Position numbers and translations under genes: made by a program. A stretch of 30,123 nt of DNA from Microcoleus asticus IPMA8 (GTDB lineage Bacteria > Cyanobacteriota > Cyanobacteriia > Cyanobacteriales > Microcoleaceae). The notes beneath the pieces were generated by a model. The model ran no database searches. It was not told the origin of the DNA and saw only the letters and a list, made by a program, of their open reading frames with translations. Shown here piece by piece: positions 8,000 to 15,442 of the stretch (positions are counted from its first letter, which is position 1; every line of letters starts with the position of its first letter). The stretch spans positions 1 through 30,123 of the forward strand of contig NZ_SRRZ01000093.1 in the NCBI RefSeq assembly GCF_013179805.1, written 5' to 3'.

Positions 8000-10045
8000 T
8001 CAAACAGCTCGATTGGCAGTTTCCGCAAGAATCCTCTTAATTTCAGCAGGAGTCAGATTCGGATTAGCTTGCAACATCAAAGCTATCACCCCAGCTACCT
8101 GCGGCACAGCCATTGAAGTACCCGCAAAATATTGATAGGGAATCCCCGGTTCAGAAAGCGGCACAGTTGAATAAACGTCACCAGAATCAGCCCTGCCACC
8201 GTCGCCGCCCGGAGCAACAAAATAATTAATTGCCTGCGCACCCGCCCGGTTAGAATAATCTGCAAACAAGCCGTTCCGGCTAACACCACCGACAGCAATT
8301 CCTACCTCATTGGCAAACCTAGCCGGATAATCCACCTCCGGGCGAGCATCATTTCCCGCCGCCGAAATCACGATCGCCCCTTGAGCTTCAGCGACTCGAA
8401 TAGCATCCAATTCTTCTTCATTCAACTGGAGACCGCCCAAACTCACATTAATTATCTTGGCTCCATTTGCCACCGCATAATTAATCGCATTAATTTCATC
8501 CCTAATTTTCCCCACCCCCTCCTGATCGAGTATTTTCACAGGCATAATCTTCGCAGTTGGAGCCGTTCCAGTAATCCCAACCCCATCTTTTTTCGCAGCA
8601 ACTAAACCCGATATATGAGTGCCGTGACTGTTATCATCCATCGGGTCATTATCGCTGTTGACAAAATCCCATCCTCGGAAATCGTCAACAAAGCCATTGT
8701 TGTCATCATCAACCCCGTTGCTAGCTTTATTGCGACCGGTCACGTCAACACCGCTTTCTCCCGCATTGCTCCAAATATTCCCCGTCAAATCCGGGTGATT
8801 GTAGTCAACTCCGCTGTCAATAACTGCCACCACAATTCCGTCTCCAGTAAAACCCTGGGCCCAAACTTCTGGAGCTTTAATTAAATCTCTGCCCCACTCG
8901 TCGCCGCCCAAGTCGGGAACATCAGGAAAAGTTGCAGTTCCTTGAGCTTTAGCAACTGCCGCCGCTGCATTCACCAAACCGAACCCAAAACGAGAGTCAA
9001 AACCCTGCAAGTTGCTCGGATTGTTAGGAGAAACAGTTGCAGGAGTTGCAGACAGATTTAGGTTAAAGTTTGTACTGCCTTGGTATTGATAAACTCGGAC
9101 AAAGTAAGTGCCTGCTGCCAAAGCGTTGAGGTCGATCGACTCCGGCGATAAATCCGGTTCTTGAGAAGCAGCAATAATATCGGTAAAGTCAATAGAATTG
9201 TCGCCGTTGATATCTTTAATCACAGCAACGTCAACATCCGCCGTCAAACCGCTGACAGTTAATTTAAAGTCGCTAGTTGCAGGCAAAGTAAAGCGGTAAA
9301 GGCCGTCTGGCCGGGCGTTGCTAACCGAGTCTGCGATCGTTTGAGTGCCGGCCAAAACGCCTAAATCGCGAGCTTGATCCAGTTGGTTGCCCAATACGGT
9401 AGTTGCAGAGATGAATGTATTGGCAAGGTCTTGTGGAGATGCGTTGGCTACCAAGCCTAAAATAGCATTGGATTGGCGAATTTTAATTAATGTATTGGAA
9501 ATACCCGGGGCGATCGAGATTTCTTCGAGAATCAAGTCAGCTTCGGTAAGATTGTCAGTCAGTCCGATCGAATCCACAAAACTGTTAAAGTCAGTAATAA
9601 TGTCTGCTGCCGCCGGATCGGAGACTGCGGAGTTGCTGCGGAGGACAAAGGTATCTGGGCCCAAACCCCCTGTCAGCGTATCTTTGCCCCCATCGCCCAC
9701 TAAAACGTCGCTGCCGCCACCGCCGTTGAGGCCGTCCTCTCCCTTACCTCCCTGCAAGGTATCGCTGCCGCCATCGCCAAACAGAATGTCGCTGTTGACA
9801 CCGCCGTTTAGCAAATCGTTGTCCGCACCCCCGAACAGGGTATCGGAATTGCCACCGCCGAGAATGCGATCGTTACCATTATCACCGCTGATGCGATCGG
9901 CATCCGACGCACCCACAATAAAATCGTTGCCTTCGAGGGCAAAAAGTCCGTTAGGATAAGGAGTCAAAAAGCCTGGTGTTAAAGTTAAACTATTGGGGCT
10001 ATCGTCTAAAAGATACGAAAGACCATCAGAAGTCGGGCCGACCAT
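8000..10045 (-). CDS. Subtilisin-like (S8) serine peptidase with N-terminal RTX calcium-binding repeats
   Basis: The 681-residue protein has an unusual order. Residues about 37-135 hold about nine RTX nonapeptides (GGGNSDTLF, GADNDLLNG, GVNSDILFG, DGGSDTLQG and so on), which bind Ca2+. Residues about 225-333 form a PPC-like beta domain carrying an EF-hand-like loop DINGDNSIDFTD (278-289). Residues about 385-681 are the subtilase catalytic domain with D410 (VVAVIDSGVD), H474 (DNSHGTHISG), oxyanion N565 (AAGND) and S644 (AGTSMAVP). The triad is complete, so it should be active and Ca2+-dependent. AAGGAG upstream supports the ATG. There is no Sec signal peptide at the start, and RTX repeats in type I substrates normally lie near the C-terminus, so the export route is unclear. 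It is transcribed alone, convergent with the preceding small gene. Confidence 0.93.
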   Translation of the reverse strand: MVGPTSDGLSYLLDDSPNSLTLTPGFLTPYPNGLFALEGNDFIVGASDADRISGDNGNDRILGGGNSDTLFGGADNDLLNGGVNSDILFGDGGSDTLQGGKGEDGLNGGGGSDVLVGDGGKDTLTGGLGPDTFVLRSNSAVSDPAAADIITDFNSFVDSIGLTDNLTEADLILEEISIAPGISNTLIKIRQSNAILGLVANASPQDLANTFISATTVLGNQLDQARDLGVLAGTQTIADSVSNARPDGLYRFTLPATSDFKLTVSGLTADVDVAVIKDINGDNSIDFTDIIAASQEPDLSPESIDLNALAAGTYFVRVYQYQGSTNFNLNLSATPATVSPNNPSNLQGFDSRFGFGLVNAAAAVAKAQGTATFPDVPDLGGDEWGRDLIKAPEVWAQGFTGDGIVVAVIDSGVDYNHPDLTGNIWSNAGESGVDVTGRNKASNGVDDDNNGFVDDFRGWDFVNSDNDPMDDNSHGTHISGLVAAKKDGVGITGTAPTAKIMPVKILDQEGVGKIRDEINAINYAVANGAKIINVSLGGLQLNEEELDAIRVAEAQGAIVISAAGNDARPEVDYPARFANEVGIAVGGVSRNGLFADYSNRAGAQAINYFVAPGGDGGRADSGDVYSTVPLSEPGIPYQYFAGTSMAVPQVAGVIALMLQANPNLTPAEIKRILAETANRAV

Positions 10046-10275
10046 AAAAATATACTCCTTAAATACGAGTTCTCTAAATTTTAAAGTTTAAATATCAATA
10101 GTCGGGACAAAATTTCGATATGAGGTGCTGGTAAACGAGAAAATGCGGGTTCCAGGGTTCAAGCGGGAACGAAATATCAATGCTTCCAACGTTCAAAAAA
10201 AACAGTCTGGAGTATTGAAATATGAAATAGTGGTTAAGAAAGCAGTCATCCCAAATCCAAAATCGGGATCGGAAA

Positions 10276-11337
10276 ATGGGAAAACAACACTTGCATCGAA
10301 TTCAGAATTTTTTAAATCTCGCGAAATCGCATTTAAAGCCTTATTTGCGCTATGTGATTTTGGGCGGGACGTTTTTATTTATTGCCAAAGCTTTTTTAAC
10401 TCACTGGCGAGAAGTCGCGAATATCCAAATTCGAGCCGAAAGTTTTCCGTTGCTGGCGATGGCTCTTGGCATCACTTTATTTTCTCTAATTTTTGTCGGC
10501 TGGGTGTGGATGTTGATTTTGCGGGAATTCCGCCAACCTGTAACTGCCGCGTGGGCAATTCAAGTTTTTCTCAAAACTAATATTGCCAAGTATTTACCGG
10601 GGAATATTTGGCATTTTTGGGGTCGAATATTGGACGCGAAAAAGGCAGGTATTTTTCCGAAAGCTGCTACTCTCAGCGTATTGCTGGAACCGCTGCTGAT
10701 GGCTTCTGCTGGCGTGCTGATTGGGTTGATTTGTTTTGACAAATTCAATTGGTTTTTGCGGATTGTCGGTTGTGCTGCTATTTTGACGGCGATTCATCCC
10801 CGAATTTTAAATCCGATCGTTCTGTTTGTAGAGCGGTTGAAGTTATCAAAGAATAATGGGGAAAATTCAAAGACTGGGGAGGCTGCGGGGGAGGAACTAA
10901 ATTTTCCTACAGAGTCTACTTCAAATATAGCTAAAAAAACATCGAATGTCAAGTCCCGCCGCAAAATTAATTTGCCAATAAAACGCTATCCTTTAGTGCC
11001 GTTAATCGGACAAATGTGTTTTATCGGATTGCGGGGCTGCGGTTTTTTGCTAACTGTAACGGCTTTAACTCCGGTGAACTTTAGCAATATTCCCAACTTG
11101 TTCGGTGCTTTTTGTTTTGCGTTTGTTGTCGGTTTAGTCGTACCCGGAGCACCGGGGGGAATGGGAGTATTTGAAGCAACGGCGATCGCCCTGTTGTCCG
11201 ATCGCTTTTCTACGGGTATAATTCTGGGTGCCGTGGCTTTGTATCGGATAATTAGCATTCTGGCGGATGTTTCCGGTGCTGCTTTGGCAAAGCTCGATCG
11301 CCAGCGAAATCAGCGCAGTAAAAAAAGGCGAATTTGA
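10276..11337 (+). CDS. Lysylphosphatidylglycerol synthase transmembrane-domain (UPF0104/YbhN-like) protein
   Basis: The 353-residue polytopic membrane protein has about eight hydrophobic helices and the family hallmark VVGLVVPGAPGGMGVFEATAIALL near the C-terminus, plus QVFLKTNIAKYLPGNIWHFWGRI in the first third (the conserved KY(L/I)PG motif). This is the flippase-type membrane domain of MprF without its synthase domain. Members are often found with polysaccharide or lipid-linked glycan genes. The substrate is unknown. A charged low-complexity loop at about 190-235 (SKNNGENSKTGEAAGEE onward) separates two helix groups and is probably cytoplasmic. Start choice is not firm: the ribosome-binding site is weak. 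It stands alone, 230 nt downstream of the divergent peptidase gene. Confidence 0.85.
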   Translation: MGKQHLHRIQNFLNLAKSHLKPYLRYVILGGTFLFIAKAFLTHWREVANIQIRAESFPLLAMALGITLFSLIFVGWVWMLILREFRQPVTAAWAIQVFLKTNIAKYLPGNIWHFWGRILDAKKAGIFPKAATLSVLLEPLLMASAGVLIGLICFDKFNWFLRIVGCAAILTAIHPRILNPIVLFVERLKLSKNNGENSKTGEAAGEELNFPTESTSNIAKKTSNVKSRRKINLPIKRYPLVPLIGQMCFIGLRGCGFLLTVTALTPVNFSNIPNLFGAFCFAFVVGLVVPGAPGGMGVFEATAIALLSDRFSTGIILGAVALYRIISILADVSGAALAKLDRQRNQRSKKRRI

Positions 11338-11528
11338 AATAAAATATTTGAGTAATATAATTTGCTGCGTTCGAGTAATCCCTGAATCGGGCAATGTAGT
11401 AAAAGCTATAATCAAAGTCGTGAGTGCCAACTCACAGACTTAGGTAAATTACTTGAACTTGGGCTGACCGTGTAAATCCAATCATCTCATTGGCAGCAAA
11501 TTCATCACATTCCAGGTTCTTTGAAATA

Positions 11529-11549
11529 ATGACTCTAACCTTCGGTTAG
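11529..11549 (+). promoter_or_regulatory. Hairpin and 6-codon upstream ORF at the start of the ygiB-like gene
   Basis: The perfect stem CTAACC-TTC-GGTTAG (11535-11549) ends 2 nt before the ATG at 11552, where a ribosome-binding site would be expected; none is seen. An ATG at 11529 opens the mini-frame M-T-L-T-F-G-stop, which ends at the same place. Either could couple or restrain translation of the downstream gene. This is inference from position only. Confidence 0.3.
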
Positions 11550-11551
11550 CC

Positions 11552-12205
11552 ATGACTCATCACAACAATCGAACGACAACAATTCGTTACCTTCTAATTA
11601 CATCAGGTGTACTGGGGATCAGTGGATTAGGCTATCTTGCTTATACCATGTTGCGCCAGCCCAAAGAAGTACGCTACTACGCATCCGAACAGCAATGTAT
11701 TGTAGATGCGACGAACCAAAGCAACGGGTTCACCAAAGAGCAGTGTCAGGCCCAGTTCCGGTACGCAATGCAGGAATACGAACGCATTACGCCCGTGTAT
11801 CGCACGCAGCCAGAATGCCAAGAAGACACAGCAAGCATTTGCTCGCAGGTATCGAATTCCAGCGTTGCTACCCCCGGATGGCGACCAGAGTTCGGCGGCT
11901 TCTATTTCACCGATGATGTCGATGATGATGCCCCTCCAACAGTGGTCAATGGCGGCTCCAGCGGCTCCTACAGGGTTTATCCAGTGCAACCCGTTTACCG
12001 CTCCAACATCGGAATTGTAACTCCAGATAGAACCCAGATTACTCGTCCCCTACAGGGCATACCGCTAGATTCTCCCTACTTTTCCTCCAGTCGCGACACC
12101 CCAAATCGCCCCCCAGGCCACGCAGCTCGGGGAACCATCAAGGGACGAGGGAGCTTTGGTACTTCTGTCCGCTCCACGGCTCCTTTGGGAAGCGGAGGGA
12201 AGTGA
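11552..12205 (+). CDS. DUF1190 / YgiB-like protein
   Basis: The 217-residue protein resembles the YgiB/UPF0441 (DUF1190) family. An N-terminal membrane anchor or signal (IRYLLITSGVLGISGLGYLAYTM, about 11-33) precedes a cysteine-containing domain: YYASEQQCIVDATNQSNGFTKEQC, then YAMQEYERITPVYRTQPECQEDTASIC. Four cysteines in this domain (C-x~16-C, and C-x7-C) could form two disulfides in the periplasm. The second half is Gly/Ser/Pro-rich and low in structure, ending in a basic Gly-rich tail, as in other YgiB proteins. In enterobacteria ygiB precedes ygiC, and the next gene here is YgiC-like, so gene order is conserved although the spacer is 288 nt. Molecular function of the family is not established. 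Confidence 0.8.
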   Translation: MTHHNNRTTTIRYLLITSGVLGISGLGYLAYTMLRQPKEVRYYASEQQCIVDATNQSNGFTKEQCQAQFRYAMQEYERITPVYRTQPECQEDTASICSQVSNSSVATPGWRPEFGGFYFTDDVDDDAPPTVVNGGSSGSYRVYPVQPVYRSNIGIVTPDRTQITRPLQGIPLDSPYFSSSRDTPNRPPGHAARGTIKGRGSFGTSVRSTAPLGSGGK

Positions 12206-12234
12206 CATCGATTCCGGTTGCACTCCTTATCATT

Positions 12235-12264
12235 GTTGACTGTTGACTGTTGACTGTTGACTGT
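12235..12264. repeat. Heptamer tandem array GTTGACT x4
   Basis: GTTGACT is repeated four times without error (12235-12262) plus GT. The same family occurs in reverse complement at 27852-27882. It lies 30 nt after the YgiB-like gene. Such short tandemly repeated heptamers are known from filamentous cyanobacteria; function is unknown. Confidence 0.9.
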
Positions 12265-12353
12265 AGAAGGAGGGGTCAAAAAAATGAAAATTGCGCGAAT
12301 TATTTGTTGGCATCGGGATTCGACTTTACGCCTGACTTAGAAGCGCGGATTTG

Positions 12354-12383
12354 ATATCATTCCGTCGCAGCCGGAATTGATAT
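12354..12383. repeat. Inverted repeat in the leader of the YgiC-like gene
   Basis: ATATCATTCCG (12354-12364) pairs with CGGAATTGATAT (12372-12383) with a single bulged T, giving an 11-bp stem and a 7-nt loop TCGCAGC. It lies 110 nt before the ATG of the YgiC-like gene. It may be a regulator site, an RNA hairpin, or chance; there is no T-tract. Confidence 0.45.
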
Positions 12384-12493
12384 GATGCAAGCATTTTTGA
12401 GTGGCGATTCATCCCACAACTATTTTTTCTCTAGTTCTTTTCTCTGTTTTTGTAGCTCATTGAGTTCCACACCACTAGCAAGGCGCTTCAACC

Positions 12494-13801
12494 ATGTATC
12501 CCTTTTTGTTTCAGCGACGACGCAACTGGCAGCAGCACGTATTAGATAACGCCTACCAATGTCAGCCTCTTGCAGACATCAACCAACGCTACTGGGCAGA
12601 AGCCTTAGACCGTCCCTTTGGGGTGATGTTTTCGCGCCAGGAAGAGGCGAGCATCTGGGATGCTACTGAGGCTCTTTGGGATATGTGTCGGGAGTTTTTG
12701 GACTGGTTTTTCACCGCTGATGGCCTAGAAAATCGGATGAAAAAACTCGCTATTCCCCCTGCTTTCTGGGAAGCAATTCAGGTTTCGTGGGATCGGGTTG
12801 ACGAAGCAGAAGATATGTCTCTTTATACCCGTTTCGATCTTGCCGTCACTGAAGATGGAAAAATTAGCCTTTTAGAAATCAACGGCGAAACTCCTCTCTT
12901 GGGTGCAGAAACAGTCTATCAATGGCTGTGGTTAGATGACATGAAAAAACCAAGCCGAGATTTGCGATCGCTTCCCAACGATGCCAATCAGTTCAACAAC
13001 TTTTGGGACGAAGTTGCGGGTCGATTCCGCACTCTAAGTCGTTATTATGATTTAAAGCAGTTCGGCCTGAGCTTGTTAATTGACGAGCATCTGTCAGAAG
13101 ATACCGAGATGGCAGGACAACTGGTCGAAATTATTAATCAAGAATTGGGAAACGATCGCTTTTTCACCCAACTTGTAGGATTGCGCAACCATCTGGGCGT
13201 GGATGAAGAAGGATTTTTTGTCGATCAATTCAATAATCGGATATTGCGGCTGTGGAAAATTGTCGATTGGCTGGATTTGCAAATCGCAAGCGAATCTTTT
13301 AACGCCGATGAAGCCCTAGCATCGCGCCTGATAGCAGGGGACGTGAAAATCATTGAACCGCTGTGGAAACAGATTTTAAGCAATAAAGGATCGATGGTGT
13401 GGATGTGGGAATTATTTGGCAACCACCCAGTGTACGCTCAATTCTTGCTACCCACTTTCTTCACAGATACTATCTCGCTCGAATCCACAGCATTACTGAC
13501 CCAAATGCACGTCAAAAAGCCCCTCGTCGGTCTAGAAGGTGTTGGGGTTTCTATTGAAACAGGCGATTTTGTTGCCGGAGCCGTTCATACCCGCGAGGCG
13601 ATGGGCTACGATCGCGAAGGATTCATTATTCAGTCCTATCAACCCTTGCCCGAATATTTTGGCTACCACTTCGTCGTAGGTTCCTGGATTGTCGGCGATA
13701 CTCCATCCGGCATCGTATTGCGCGGAGATACCAATCCGATCACCGGACGACATTGCTTAATCGTTCCGCATATCGTGAGCGATCGTCTGGTGAATACTTA
13801 A
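12494..13801 (+). CDS. Glutathionylspermidine-synthase-family ATP-grasp enzyme (YgiC/YjfC-like)
   Basis: The 435-residue protein matches the C-terminal synthetase domain of glutathionylspermidine synthase, present alone as YgiC/YjfC in E. coli. Such ATP-grasp ligases join a carboxylate to an amine via an acyl phosphate. Visible family landmarks are YTRFDLAVTEDGKISLLEINGETP (R113 and the acidic E128-N130 metal region), KIIEPLWKQILSNKGSMVWMWEL (about 285-307, lysines for nucleotide), VKKPLVGLEGVGVSIE (340-355) and FIIQSYQPLPEYFGYHFVVGSWIV (about 377-400). The amidase domain of Gss is absent, as expected for YgiC. In the 340-355 loop the family usually has an Arg and an Asn (REGAN-like); here they are Leu348-1 and Gly, so the substrate may differ. 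It is closely followed (18 nt) by a di-iron protein gene, almost certainly co-transcribed. The true substrates are unknown. Confidence 0.88.
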   Translation: MYPFLFQRRRNWQQHVLDNAYQCQPLADINQRYWAEALDRPFGVMFSRQEEASIWDATEALWDMCREFLDWFFTADGLENRMKKLAIPPAFWEAIQVSWDRVDEAEDMSLYTRFDLAVTEDGKISLLEINGETPLLGAETVYQWLWLDDMKKPSRDLRSLPNDANQFNNFWDEVAGRFRTLSRYYDLKQFGLSLLIDEHLSEDTEMAGQLVEIINQELGNDRFFTQLVGLRNHLGVDEEGFFVDQFNNRILRLWKIVDWLDLQIASESFNADEALASRLIAGDVKIIEPLWKQILSNKGSMVWMWELFGNHPVYAQFLLPTFFTDTISLESTALLTQMHVKKPLVGLEGVGVSIETGDFVAGAVHTREAMGYDREGFIIQSYQPLPEYFGYHFVVGSWIVGDTPSGIVLRGDTNPITGRHCLIVPHIVSDRLVNT

Positions 13802-13819
13802 ATTATAATCAGAAAAACT

Positions 13820-14545
13820 ATGAAATTACAAACTCATGATGTCCGGGGAATTCCGATTCTTAGCAGTGAGTGGAGTGTAGATGAATTTATTGCCGATGAG
13901 TTTAAAATTCCCGAAGTCGCGCCTACAATTCAAGCTGGATTTATGGATCTCCTGAGCCGAGATGTGTTCTCTGAGGGAGACAGTCAGCCACTCTACGAGC
14001 ATCTGCTATCTCGCAGTTCGGAGTTCTCGTTAGAATTCATGAGTGCGATCGAACTTTGGCTGCAAGACGAATTACGGCACTACGTTGCTCTACGTAAGGT
14101 CTATCACATGGTATCAGGTTTGTCCCCAGAGGCGATCGACCAAAAAAACGAGAGTCGGGTGCATGAACTCGAACCGATCTCGTTTCTGATTGAGAACGAA
14201 TTCACCATTCTAGTTGGTTTAATGTTTGACGAAATGGGTTCCGTGTGGTCTTATCACCGGGATATTAAGGAATTCTACCAACACTATGGGAGGGGCTTTG
14301 CTCGCGTAGGACATTTGGTCACGCAGGATGAGGGGCGGCATTTTAGGAATGCTGCGACTCTCATCCAACATCGCCATCCCGACAAAATCGATCGCATCGA
14401 ACCCTTATTAGAAAAGATTAGCGAAATGGAAGCCGATCTTGCTTATTATCCCAAGACTTTCTTTCTCGATCACGCTCAGGAAAGACACCGCTTTCCGAAA
14501 GATTTTAATACCCAGGTGATTCAAAGAATTCTCTCTTTTTTCTAA
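13820..14545 (+). CDS. Ferritin-fold di-iron protein, acyl-ACP-desaturase-like spacing; unknown substrate
   Basis: The 241-residue soluble, mostly helical protein has two ExxH motifs, E84-L-R-H87 (LWLQDELRHYVAL) and E171-G-R-H174 (TQDEGRHFRNA), and a Glu between them at E138 (LMFDEMGSVWSY). Spacings of 54 (E84-E138) and 33 (E138-E171) match those of castor delta-9 stearoyl-ACP desaturase (E143, E196, E229: 53 and 33). The first-helix ligand is less clear: D43, D48 and E52 are candidates. This points to a ferritin-like di-iron oxidase or desaturase, shorter than plant desaturases (about 360). It starts 18 nt after the YgiC-like ATP-grasp gene, so the two should act together, perhaps oxidising the conjugated product. 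Other options are a ferritin-like iron store or an AurF-type N-oxygenase. Motifs are seen; function is inferred. Confidence 0.65.
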   Translation: MKLQTHDVRGIPILSSEWSVDEFIADEFKIPEVAPTIQAGFMDLLSRDVFSEGDSQPLYEHLLSRSSEFSLEFMSAIELWLQDELRHYVALRKVYHMVSGLSPEAIDQKNESRVHELEPISFLIENEFTILVGLMFDEMGSVWSYHRDIKEFYQHYGRGFARVGHLVTQDEGRHFRNAATLIQHRHPDKIDRIEPLLEKISEMEADLAYYPKTFFLDHAQERHRFPKDFNTQVIQRILSFF

Positions 14546-14692
14546 CAGAATTACCAAGTTAATCCTCGGATCAACATTATTATACTTTCCGTGGCGATCG
14601 AGCATCTCAAACTGACCCACCCTAACGCAACTTTCTCTTTCTCCTCTAACTCTCTCTGTGTCCTCTGCGGTTAAAAACTCTAATTATATGAA

Positions 14693-15442
14693 TTAAAGCA
14701 TTTTTTCCAGAAATTGCTTGGCGCGATCGCACTTCGGGTTACTAAAAAACTCCTGCGGTGGCACATCTTCCGCCACCTTTCCGCCATCCAAAAACAAAAT
14801 CCGGTGGGCGACTTCCCGCGCAAAACCCATCTCGTGAGTTACAATTGCCATTGTAATTCCAGTTTTAGTCAAAGCTTTCATCACATCTAACACTTCTTTA
14901 ACCATTTCTGGATCGAGTGCAGAAGTCGGTTCGTCCATCAACAAAATTTCCGGTTCCATAGCCAAACAGCGGGCGATCGCCACCCGCTGTTTTTGTCCCC
15001 CCGAAAGCTTAGAAGGATAAACCTCGGCCTTATCTGACAAACCCACTTTTTCCAGCAATTCTAACCCCTTGAGACGCGCCTCATCCTTAGCCACCTGCTT
15101 CACCTTTACAGGGGCATACATCACATTTTGCAGCACATTCATGTGGGGGAACAAGTGGAAATGCTGAAAAACCATCCCCACTTTCTGGCGGATTTTCAGA
15201 ATATCTACCTTCGGCAAAGTAATATCCACTCCGTCAATGTATATGTGTCCCGAAGTCGGAATTTCCAGTAAATTCAAACACCGCAAAAAAGTAGACTTGC
15301 CGCACCCCGAAGGGCCGATAATGGCAATAACTTCTCCTTTATGAATCTCAGTAGTTATCTCGCGCAAAACCTTCAGATTGCCAAAAGATTTATACAGGCG
15401 ATCGACTTTAACTGCTAGTTTGGAGTCTGCGTTCGAGTACAT
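14693..15442 (-). CDS. glnQ: Polar amino acid ABC transporter ATP-binding protein (GlnQ-like)
   Basis: The 249-residue ATPase has Walker A GPSGCGKST (43-51), Q-loop near VGMVFQHFHLFPHMNV (about 88-103), signature LSGGQKQRVAIARCLA (146-161), Walker B ILLMDEP (166-172), D-loop SALDPE, and H-loop H203 (VTHEMGF). The FQHFHLFPH motif and EMGFAREV are characteristic of the polar amino acid subfamily (GlnQ/HisP). It energises the fused binding protein-permease encoded just upstream, with which it overlaps by 35 nt, so the pair is one operon and translation is coupled. The substrate class (glutamine, glutamate or another polar or basic amino acid) cannot be fixed from the ATPase alone. Confidence 0.94.
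   Translation of the reverse strand: MYSNADSKLAVKVDRLYKSFGNLKVLREITTEIHKGEVIAIIGPSGCGKSTFLRCLNLLEIPTSGHIYIDGVDITLPKVDILKIRQKVGMVFQHFHLFPHMNVLQNVMYAPVKVKQVAKDEARLKGLELLEKVGLSDKAEVYPSKLSGGQKQRVAIARCLAMEPEILLMDEPTSALDPEMVKEVLDVMKALTKTGITMAIVTHEMGFAREVAHRILFLDGGKVAEDVPPQEFFSNPKCDRAKQFLEKML

Noticed and set aside
10125..10580. 151-codon plus-strand frame before the LPG-synthase-like gene
   Set aside because: It overlaps the start of the real membrane protein gene in another frame for 300 nt; its product has no family character.
12235..12264. Tandem heptamers as a CRISPR array
   Set aside because: Units are contiguous 7-mers without spacers.
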